A DNA stretch of 64,000 nucleotides from Mucidula mucida. Taxonomy: Eukaryota > Basidiomycota > Agaricomycetes > Agaricales > Physalacriaceae. Positions within the stretch are counted from its first letter, which is position 1; each line of letters opens with the position of its first letter. A model generated the notes under the pieces. The model made no database searches, was not told where the DNA came from, and saw only the letters and a list, made by a program, of their open reading frames with translations. Shown here in pieces: positions 54,431-64,000 of this stretch. Made by a program: the position numbers and the translations under genes. The stretch lies in contig JADNYV010000081.1 in assembly GCA_015501055.1 (NCBI GenBank), positions 62,001-126,000 on the forward strand, written 5' to 3'.

Positions 54431-56422
54431 CTACAAAGCTCCCTGCAACGGCAGATAGTGGCGCCCCCAGTCTAACCACCATTCGTCTAGAGCGTCTTTA
54501 GCATCATAGTTGAACAGCCGAATCCACGAGCTCCACTGGGCTGCCAGCTCTTCCGCGTGTTCATCCGGAGCGTTCTGCAGATGGATTGTCTGCTTCATGC
54601 CCTCGTCGCGCAGATCTCGCATCGGCCCCGGGGGCATCGCAGCCGTCAAAAAACCACCCATCTCATGCAACTCAGTGTGTCTCGTCCGGTCGAGACGAAT
54701 GGCATCGTACGCGCTGAACAGGGATGCTATCTGGGACCGATTAGTGATCTTGGAAAACAGCTGTCCAAGGGTGTACGCGTCCTCCATCTGGTAAAGTATG
54801 ATGAGATAAGTGTTCTCGTGATAAGAACGTGTGGAACTCACGGCGAGCGCTCTAAATTGGCATCTCAACATGTCAAGGTCATGAGGTATGATATCGGCGG
54901 TGACTTACGCGTTATACGACCCGGTGTTCTCAAGGGAAATCAGAGAAGTTCGGACAAGACGAGAGCCGAATCGCTTACCACACATGCATGGGCTGCATCT
55001 CCAATAACGACGGCTTTTCCATGTGTGTCCACGAAGCTGTCGAGACGGTGTACGACTTGTATAGTAGGGTGCACGATACTCGAGAGTTCGAAGAGTTTTG
55101 TTAATCTGGTGCGCTCAATGAGAGTAGGAAAAGGCGTATAAAAGTGACTGACAAGGGCCCGTACTCGACCGTAGATGGCTGCAGCGTCGAAGACGGGACA
55201 TCGGTGATGTATTCCTCATCTTGATCGCTATCTAAACGCGACGTCGCTTTCGAGTGACCTAGCACGTACAGGTCTCCGTGCTAGAGAAGCAGGGAAGGCT
55301 TAACAATTTGAAGAACGGTAAAGACGGAGAAAGGCCTACTCGAGAACCCGAAACAATGTAACTGTTTCCCATCCAAATCGTGAACTGCTGGTACGATTAG
55401 TTGTGGATGAAGAAACCGATATGGAGCCCTACAGTTGACGAATTTGCCAACTCCGAAAGCTCTTCATCCTGCAGTAGTGAGGATATAGGTATTGGAACGC
55501 TCGTTCTGCGCATCGTCAATGAAAGCTCGTGATGATAGAGCACGGGCTTACGAGAGAAGTTCATGTAAGGGAAGAGGATCTGCCTCATTTTCTCGATGCA
55601 GTCCTCCACATCGCTCTCCTCTGCCCGACAGGCAACGACGTTGCGAATTACACTATTTCGTCCATCGGCGCCCACAACCTAGCATCACTTAGAAACGGAG
55701 GGAGACCAGCAACGAAGTTGACACATACAATGTCGCCCTCGATTCGCTCCCCTGCCGAAGATATCACAGCGGATGGTGCACTGTCGCTTATGTCCACCCG
55801 CTCGACGGCGAAATTGTATCGAAATCGGACCTTGAGCTTCTCGCATTGTTCACGAAGAAGACAGCACAGGTCGTAGTACTAGAACACTGCAAGGTCAGTA
55901 GGTCCTTGAAAGACCAAATATGTACGCGCACCGTGATGAGACAATAGTCTGAGCCAAGGTCGGACATGATATGAGGATCAAATCGCATGAGTCCCATAAG
56001 ATGTGACGTTTTCACTATGTTGCTTCATAAGTGGCTGCAGATGGAGGATAGGACGACGGTGAAAGACCTGAGCGAAATTCCATTCTGCACACACTGTAAG
56101 CTAATATCAAGACCACGAAAAACAACACACCCCGTGCATTTGATCCACTTCTCGTCAAGCGACTTCATCATCTCAGGGTACGCATGTGCCAGAAGTCGCG
56201 TCATGCTCGGTGGAACGCGTAGGCCACCATCTCGAGCTCTATGCTAGATCCACCGTATCAGGTACGACGGCATTGTCTTCGCGGAGCACGTACTTCTTCT
56301 TCGAGACGGCTGCTTTTCTCGACGACAGTCACGTCATGGCCGGCCTTTGCCAGTATAGAGGCCGCCGTGAGTCCTGCTATGCTGGCGCCAACCACGACAA
56401 ACTCCAGAGGAACGAAGGACAT
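54431..56422 (-). CDS. FAD-dependent monooxygenase (salicylate-hydroxylase type)
   Basis: A group-A flavoprotein monooxygenase using FAD and NAD(P)H to hydroxylate an unknown substrate. ATG 56422; the N-terminus 'EFVVVGASIAGLTAASILAKAG' is the dinucleotide-binding fold. Later come 'GGLRVPPSMTRLLA', 'GADGRNSVIRN' (DG motif), 'LQPSTVEYGP', and 'GKAVVIGDAAHAC' (GD motif), then 'GQLFSKITNRSQIASLFSAY' and 'MPPGPMRDLRDEGMK', stop 54431. Five or more short introns are needed; not every junction was verified, so a damaged copy cannot be excluded. It is in the same orientation as the UbiA gene 0.8 kb away. Confidence 0.72.
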
Positions 56423-57884
56423 CGCTGGACCGCGACTATACAGAGCCTGTTTGTGATGATGGACGTGGGAAGAGGGAGTAAGAAAGGAGCATAAAGTCAA
56501 TCAGTTGGCCATCTGCTGTAATCACCGGGGCACCTACCATCACCATTATTGTCCTGAGGTTTGATTGACAATCGGCGGAAAGGAATTTGAGTGGTCGGAT
56601 TCTTTCCGGCGCAACGCAGGAGGTTTTAAATAGGGTGGTGGGTACTCGGCTTCGGGGCAGGGCTGAAGCCGTGTGTGTGGTCGAGGACAAGGGCGAGGCA
56701 TCGGAAGGACAAAGCGGCGCAGAACAAGAACATATCGATCGAACTCAATCGCAGATTAAAGTATTCCCACTGATCATTAATGCAGCAAGGCTTAGAACCC
56801 CAACCTTTTCATCGCAGTACATCGGGCGACGTGGGACTTGCCGAAGCCCATTGTAGACCGGGGGTCTAGACGATCCTGGATTAATTGATTCCGACTCGGG
56901 ACGGGGTACAAAATTGAAAGGGTCCTTTGCTCGAGTTCTGATGGCAGAAAATCTGATAGGAACTGGGGCTCTTCTGCGTACACCACTTAAGTTGAATGAG
57001 GAGCACACGGTTGGGTCGCGTTCGCACTTGTCGGCCGAGCACTCGCACGACGCTTGCCTTTGCTACGTATACGGAAGGGGCGAACTACCACTGGCGCCGG
57101 ATTCAAACACCAATTGTCGCTGGCAAGACCGCGGAAAAGCTGGTCACAGTGCTTCAGCGGAGGGAGGGCCGCTCACTGAGAAACCATTGAAAAGATGTTT
57201 CAGCTGGAAGTGTATGCATGTGGGAGAGGAGATTAGAGCAGTCTGCGCTTCTAGAAGTCCTGGATGTGTTGTACGGCGCATCGAGTAGCCCAGCGAGAGA
57301 AATTCGGTATTTACTGCTCAGGGAAGTAATAAAAGTCTGTGATAATGCTTTTCAAGTGTTTCGGAGAGGCATCGCGCAGCATAGTTAAGAGAGACGTAAG
57401 TTGCAACATGGACGTAGTGCGAGAGCCACTAATGACTCATTGCTGTGACGGCTTTCGGTTATTTACATATCACCTGATGTGACATCTCGCGTTTAAGTAT
57501 GATGAACTTTTCATCTCAGATTCCCCCATTCGCCTCCTTTCCTTCTGCACTTCCATTGGAATGGATCAAGTTCCTTACATCTCCATGACCGCTCGCCGGG
57601 TCGTTGACCGTCCAGGATTGATTCCCGGTTCTTTCGTAGGCCTTGGGTGGGTTCGTTCACCTCTAGGCTCTATAACGCTCACCTGATACAGTTCATATCT
57701 CTGAACCATTGTTCGACATTTTCTCACTGAGTCCTCTCCAATCTCTATGAGAGAACATGTAACGGTACAAGCACATACTGTATCCCAAGAATCGAGAATC
57801 AAGTTGCGCAAAGGTTAGGTCCGGAAGTGTCTGAGTGCGTTCAATGAGGAGCTAGTACAGTTTCATACATACGCTGCCCTTAAA
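56423..57884. other. long stretch without a supported gene
   Basis: About 1.5 kb. Several open frames of 80-120 codons exist on both strands (for example 56914-57288) but none has recognisable domains or matching splice partners. Confidence 0.4.
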
Positions 57885-58890
57885 TTAGTTCCTGTCAGAA
57901 GTGAGCGCGACATCAAGATGAATAAAAGAAGTCCGTCGTGGGACCGACTGCACAAGTGACAAGCGTGGTATAGACTTCGACCAACGTACCAGTATAATGT
58001 TACTCTGGATGTCGAAGAGCTCCGGCAATGTAAGCAGCTGCAGCAGCTGTACTATGTCGCGAAACGGTGAAAGCTCGCTTGCATTCCCCACTCGCAGAGC
58101 ACGGGCAACGGGTCGCGTGTCGATGTAGGGAACAAGGTAGTAGGCGATGTAGGGTGCTTCTGTTTTTGACGCAGAGCAGGCCTCAGTGGGATCATGGATG
58201 GTATGACCTACGATAACGCAAAAACCGTAGGCGAGGCTCGAATGTAGCCGTCGCTAGTGGCCTTGCAGGTATGTTTTCGAAGAGGATTGATCTCTCCTGG
58301 GATCTATCGTGTGCTACGTTCGTATCGGGATATCCTGAGCATCTGAGCCTACCCCAAGGTGATAAGGGTATGCAGTGGGGTAACAGAGCACTACTACGGC
58401 AATGACAACTTTTTGATCTTCCAGGGCCGATAGCCATGGTGGTGTACAGCCACCGATCTTTGCGACGTTGCCTTTCGACAACGACGATCTACTAGCGGCT
58501 ATCGTTTTTGGATGTTTTTCGCGACTCGTGAATGACCGGGAATCGAACGGCGCAAGATGGCAACACGTGTATACTGGTCTTGGCAACGTGCGACCTCGTT
58601 TGAAGATTTGGAATTCCTCGGGAGGCCTTAGTGTCAAGGAAGTGAACACATCTCCTCGTTCTCAGAGAAGACGGACCTACCTTGAAAACGCGGGTGGTGA
58701 TGTGCTACTCAAGATCTGCGTAAGCTCTTCCTTCTTCGTCTGATCTCCATCAGTATGATACCCATGTCGCCAACAGCGCCTCATGGAACGCCATCTGTTC
58801 CTCACCAAATGCAGTAATAATGGTGTCAATACCACTGTCGCGCTCAGCCTTGGGAACAGAAGGTACAAGGATGTCTGCAGCATGTGGGAT
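57885..58890 (-). CDS. unrecognised multi-exon gene
   Basis: Protein-like segments on the minus strand line up as exons: 'ADILVPSVPKAERDSGIDTI' with 'FGEEQMAFHEALLATW' (about 58875-58750), a middle part near 58649-58314, then 'HDPTEACSASKTEAPYIAYY', 'LVPYIDTRPVARALRVG' and 'LQLLTLPELFDIQSN'. A good intron (GTACGTTGG...TTGTGCAG) joins this to 'SVPRRTSFIHLDVAL' and the stop at 57885. The first exons and the start are unclear and the frame changes near 58745. No family recognised. It is divergent from the OPT gene and shares its short upstream region. Confidence 0.4.
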
Positions 58891-58928
58891 CACTTATCAT
58901 ATCCCCGGACTAAAAATATCAAGCAGGA

Positions 58929-58936
58929 TATATAAC
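58929..58936 (+). promoter_or_regulatory. TATA box of the OPT transporter gene
   Basis: TATATAAC, 41 bp before the ATG at 58977. Confidence 0.5.
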
Positions 58937-58976
58937 CAGCGACGAGAGTTCAGAAGCCGGGTTGGAACTCGACGGA

Positions 58977-61900
58977 ATGGAATCAACCACGACCGACCAT
59001 TCGAGCACAAGGCCAAGGACCCCGCATTACCAGCTCACCCGACACACTCGGAACTCGGCGCAATTCCGCGAGTCGACAGTGGAGTCACGCATCCTCGAAC
59101 AGCTGGAAAAGGAGGCCGAGGAAGACCAACAGCAGTCTTTTGATTGTACGTTGCACTTATATTTCCATCTCCTTGACTGACTCGTCGTAATAGCCGAAAT
59201 CATCTACGTATGTCCATTAGCTCCGTGTCGATTCATGCGCAGACATCAATCCTCCCTAGGCCGTGACTGGAGCCCAATTCGATGACCCGAATCTTGACCG
59301 GGACCATCTCTTCGACTTCGACGATGAATCGCCCTATCCTGAGGTTAGGTCGGCTGTTGCGAACACTGACGATCCAGAAATGCCCGCCGCGACTCTCCGC
59401 GTATGGATCATTGGGTTGGTCTGGGCGGTCATACTCCCCGGCATAAACCAGTTTTTCTTCTTTCGATATCCCTCGGTACTCGTCGGTGGCGTAGTTGCGC
59501 AGCTCATGACATTTCCTATCGGGAGGGCGGCGGCGCGATGGGTGCCAAGGTGGAAGGTGTTCGGGCTTTCTCTTAATCCATGTGAGCCTTCAACTCTATT
59601 TCGCATAGCCCTATTCAGAAGGTGGTGATAGCGCCGTTTACTGTCAAAGAGCATGTGTTGATAACGGTGCGTTATTATTGGGCTCCTATGTTTCTTCTCT
59701 CATTCATTCTTAGATTATGGTCAGCACCCGTGCTTTTCTTTTGTCGCGCTCTAATATCTGAATGCCACCAGGCTTCTGTTGGCGCTGGTTCGGCGTACGC
59801 GACGGACATTATAGCAGTTCAGCGCGTGTACTACAAGCAGCAGTATAATTTCAGCTGTGAGATACTGCTGTACCTCTCTGCTCACCAGATAACCAACCTT
59901 TTGACTAGATCAATGGTTTGTTGTTATGTCGACGCAACTTATTGGGTTCTCAATTGGCGGCATCGCGCGCCGGTTCCTTGTCACACCGCCCTCAATGATC
60001 TGGCCTTCCAACCTCGTTAACTGCGCAATGTTCAACACGCTCCACTCTCAACAGTACGCCGGGATCGGGACGCGAGGCGGCCTTAGTAGAGAGCGATTTT
60101 TTGTCTATGCGTTTCTTGGTGCTTTTTGCTGGTGTACGATTGATTCCATGTTCCACATGAACCTTATGCTAACGGAAGCGCAGATTTCTTCCCAGGGTAT
60201 CTATGTGAGTTCCGCGGCCGAACGTCTATTCAACGTGTACTGATCAATGTTACTGCAGTCCAGGCACTGTCATACTTCTCGTGGGTGACTTGGATCCGCC
60301 CGGACGATGCAGGTATCCATACTTCCTGTTTTTCCATTCAATCGACTACGATAGTAACTCATGGTCACCTAGTTATCGCTCAGCTCTTCGGCTATATGCA
60401 CGGCATGGTTCGTTTCCGTTGACAGTACGCAGTTCACTGAACTAATGTTTCGCGTGAACTAGGGCATGTCAGTAATCACTCTAGATTGGAGTCAGATTGC
60501 GTTCGTGGATATTCTGCATTCGTTCCCGGAGCAGTACTTACCTGTCGGGTAGCTATATCGGGTCCCCATGGCGATGCCATGTCAGTCTCAAACGCTTCTC
60601 GTGGAGTTCTTCTCATACAGCAGAAATAGGGTGGGCACAAGCCAATGTCTTCGCTGGTTTCCTGTTCTTTTTCTGTAAGTCACTGGTGGCGAACCAATTC
60701 CCTGAATCTCACACTCTACTCAAGGGATATTGACGCCGATCCTCTACGTGAGTGATTTCCTCGTACTTCGGTGTAGGGCCTGAAGCTGCCGCAGTTCACG
60801 AATACGTGGTACGCGACCTACATGCCTATCTTATCACGGACGTCGTTCGACAACGAGATGAAGCCATATAATGTTTCGAGGATCCTTACAAGTGAGGTCA
60901 AGCTAGACAAGGAAGCTTATGCGAACTACAGTCCTTTATATATTCCGTGGGTACGCAGTGTCCATTCTAGACTATCACGTTGACGTTGTACAGAACGACC
61001 TTTGCTATTGCCTATGGGTACGTGAACAGCGTCACACGACATTTTAACCTTCCTGATACTGCTTCTAGACTTTCCTTTGCGTCAATAACCGGTATGATGA
61101 CATATTGACTTTCGACGTCGTGTCGACTGACGCCTGGTGTAGCGACAATTATGCACGCTCTGATATTCTTCAGAAAACAGATCCTGATTCAGTTTCGTCG
61201 CGCACTCCACGAACAGCCCGATATTCACGCCAGACTGATGGCCAAATATCCTCAAGGTTTATATTCCGGCTCTCTCACGCTCGTATCCATTTGACGCGTC
61301 TCACGTTCAGTGCCGGAGTGGTGGTATCTCACCATCTTTTTGTCTATGTTCGCTCTAGGCGTTGTCAGCATTGAAGTGTGGCCGACGTTAGTTTCGTTTC
61401 TCGATCGAGCTCACTTTCTGACCGAAGACTACAGCGAGATGCCCGTTTGGGCGTTTGTCGTCGCTCTTGCCGTGGGCAAGTTTTCGCGTTAATGTTTGAG
61501 ATAGGTGTCGCTTACTTCTTCCTAGCGTTCACGTACGTGATTCCGGTGGGCATGATTCAAGCTCTCACCAATCAGCAAGTTGGGCTCAAGTGTGTCCGTC
61601 TTCTTTCCGGAGGATCCTTTGTTAACTCACGACACTGTAGCGTGATAACGGAGCTCATTATCGGCTACGCTCTACCCGGTCGCCCAATAGCTATGATGAT
61701 GTTCAAGACTTGGGGATACATCACTATGGCGCAGGCGCTGACATTCTCGTCCGACTTCAAGCTCGGTCATTACATGAAGATCCCGCCGAGGCCGATGTTC
61801 TGCGCGCAAATTGTGGCGACAATAATTGCTGGAACGGTCCAGCTGGGCGTTCAGTCGTGGATGTTCACGAACATAGAGTATTTGTCGCCCGCTTTGGTAG

Positions 61901-63004
61901 ACGTGCCCTAACTTTCTATCAGAGGAATGTGCACCGTGGATCAGAAGGACGGCTTCATCTGTCCGGGTACTGAAGTCTTCGCCACTGCAAGTATCATAGT
62001 AAGTCAACTCCGTCGCTATTTCTGATCGAATCTGCTGATAACGTCACAGTGGGGTACGTCGATTTCGTCTTTCCGTTGCGGTGTCTTTCTGAATGGTTAT
62101 CTTGCTTAGGTGTCATCGGACCAGGAGTCCAGTTCTCGAAAGGCGCTACCTATTAGTATGTACGCTATCTTCACGTCATCAGGGTTGTTCACCTTTCCGC
62201 TTTACAGTCGTGAGTTCCAAGGAAGACTTCTTATTGTTATCGACTCTCATTCCTGAGGGCAGCTCTCGTCTACTTCTTCTTAATCGGAGCCATCTGTCCC
62301 GTGGCGCTATGGGCCCTGAATAAACGGTACCCCAACAGTGCTTTGCGATATGTCAAGTTCGTTTGACTGAGCTGTACTCATGACATGTCAATCTGACTTG
62401 CATTCAGCTTGTGAGTACACGTTTTGCGTAGACGGGAGACGACTCAAGACGGTCATGCAGTCCCGTCATATTCAACGGGTCTGGTTACATACCGCCTGCC
62501 ACAGCGATCAACTACGTTCCTTGGGCGTAAGTCGACCTGTAAATTGCGCTAATTGATTCGCTTCCCTGTTTCACAGAGCCGTTGGTCTTACGTTCCAGTA
62601 TCTCATCCGGCGACGGTACTTTTCATGGTGGACGAAATACAACTGTAGCTACGTCTCCTAGCTCGGGTGGCATAGGTCCTGAATGCAAGTTTCAGACGTC
62701 CTCTCCGCTGCTTTAGATGCTGGTACGGCCATGAGTGTGATAGTGATACTCTTCTGGTACGTACATTGCCTTCGTAACTCGTCTGTCCACGGCTAACTGC
62801 TCCTTAAGTCTTCAGTTCCCCATGAATGGTCGCGTAAGTGTTCTTCAGGTTCAAGGAGAAAAAATCGTACAGACGTTATTGTAGATCGGCGTCGCCGTGC
62901 AAAGCTGGTGGGGAAACACAGTCCCGTTTCAAGGCGCAGACTTCGGTGTCGCGGGAATGGGTACCCCCGTTCGTCAACTGGCAGAAGGCGAGAAATTTGG
63001 GTAA
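58977..63004 (+). CDS. OPT-family oligopeptide transporter, many introns
   Basis: A polytopic oligopeptide transporter (PF03169) of the plasma or an internal membrane, proton-coupled uptake of small peptides or related metal/glutathione compounds. ATG 58977 ('MESTTTDHSSTRPRTPHYQL'), an acidic cytosolic N-terminus with 'SPYPEVRSAVANTDDPEMP', then hydrophobic segments throughout. Family marks: 'ALRVWIIGLVWAVILPGINQ'-like first helix, 'PFTVKEHVLIT', 'SAYATDIIAVQRVYY', 'TWYATYMPILS', 'GRPIAMMMFKTWGYITM', 'KIPPRPMF', 'YIPPATAINYVPWA'. About 18-20 introns of roughly 50 bp fit. The canonical NPGPF appears as NPSPF with the splice chosen at about 59582-59635. The stop is TAA 63002-63004. About 750-800 residues, full length, with no clear frame break. 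Confidence 0.85.
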
Positions 63005-63378
63005 GTAGTCTACTTGCTGGCTTCTTGGCCAACAGCGAATTCACTCGCTGTACAGGCCAACCTCGTGGTGAAGAGTGTTTCTAGGGTATCGTAGTAGTAG
63101 TGTATGTTATTCTATTTGTATACTTCCCGAACGACAGCGTTTCCTTTCGAATGCCCGCTCGTTAAACCGGCTCTCCTGAAAGGAAATCAAGACAGACATT
63201 TCTGTCTTCGTCGACGTTCTGGAATGGCGGTACTTACAAACGTCTAAGCTTCGATGTCCTTAAATACTGATGTTGACCACGCGACTGATTTTGAGACGCC
63301 ACGATCATGTCATTTACAGTGCCCAACGACAAAGAAATTTGAACTACAGATGATTAGAGGTACATATTTGGAGGACAT

Positions 63379-64000
63379 TCAGAAAACAGGTTCAGAGAGG
63401 CAACGCGATTTCAGGGTAGATGTGTTGCGAAGGATCAGGCGACAGGTGAAGCAGGTGTTTGGCGCTTGGCCATCGACGTCGACTGAGGACACTTGTACAG
63501 GTCCGTCGCAGCTAACACACGTTGTTGTGCTGCCAAGGTTACGAGGCAAAGATGTAGCCTCAATCTGAGAGCGCTCTTTGTTGAGATAGGAAGGGTCCGA
63601 GGCGTCAATGGACGAAGCCTGGTAATCAACAATGACGCTGTTCAAAGCCGCTAGAATGCCTCGAAGCCGTTGACGAGGCCTCCAGGGTCGGATTTTATCG
63701 CGCGACACACTGGAAGGCTCTGTGTATGTCGATATCGGAAAGTAGCGAATCCCGGCGCTGTCTGTAAGACGATAAGGTGAATTAGCATTCCCGAAACGAT
63801 CACGGAGAAGACGGACCTTGATACCAACAGTACAGTTTCCAGGTTCTGGCCGGCGTCGTTGAGCATAGTTGAGACTCTTCTGTCCCAGGAGAGAAACATG
63901 GCAAGCTGCTAACGATTTGAATGGCGACTTTATCGCCTGTGGCGGGACTGAGCGGATGAATGCCTTCCAGCTGGAACCGGACTAGATGGTCGGCATGTGG
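63379..64000 (-). CDS. unrecognised protein with C-terminal CxxC pairs, 3' part (partial)
   Basis: Two exons, from the window edge to 63817 ('HLVRFQLEGIHPLSPATGDK', 'VAIQIVSSLPCFSPG') and from 63761 to 63379, join in phase over a 55-bp intron into 'ILAALNSVIVDYQASSIDAS', a CVSC pair and a CFTC pair 24 residues apart, ending 'SRCLSEPVF'. The two CxxC pairs could form a zinc ribbon. The 5' end lies beyond the window. No family recognised. Confidence 0.45.

Overview
The window reads as nuclear DNA of an Agaricomycete-type basidiomycete. Genes carry many very short introns (about 45-60 bp) with GTRNGT-like donors. The protein families fit: FunK1-type kinases, laccases, basidiomycete MYND-finger proteins, an F-box protein with leucine-rich-like tail, an OPT transporter and small secreted cysteine-rich proteins. 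No bacterial, organellar or viral features were seen.

Layout. 0-9.4 kb: 3' end of an HXXXD acyltransferase (+), a membrane-anchored GH5 exo-beta-1,3-glucanase (-), a MYND-finger gene (-), tRNA-Val(TAC) (-), and an SDR (+) lying between the two halves of one broken NmrA/EasG-like gene. 9.8-15.7 kb: F-box gene (-), second MYND gene (-), small secreted Cys protein (+), DEDDy 3'-5' exonuclease (-). 17-49 kb: a rearranged accessory region. It has a laccase plus FunK1 kinase block (17.6-23.3 kb) and a decayed second copy (28.5-32.8 kb), four further FunK1 relics, a broken alpha/beta hydrolase, two copies of a 244-bp TA-flanked MITE, and two copies of an unrecognised signal-peptide/TM gene. One TM-gene copy is split by a 5.7-kb hAT element that carries a large unrecognised gene besides a core-less transposase. 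49-64 kb: a secreted six-hairpin-like protein (with another MITE-like insertion), a UbiA prenyltransferase, an FAD monooxygenase, an unrecognised gene, an OPT transporter and a partial zinc-ribbon-like gene.

Three themes stand out. (1) Many conserved genes are broken by inferred single-base indels, mostly missing bases in short homopolymers, which looks more like sequence error than decay. (2) Three genes are split by what a single local inversion would explain; in the EasG-like gene the exon phases of the halves still match. (3) FunK1 copies A and B share a 369-bp identical tract inside otherwise diverged sequence, which looks like recent gene conversion. The best candidate for something new is the hAT-borne 694-residue protein with its conserved-looking five-exon structure. 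All calls come from reading the sequence; no similarity search was run.
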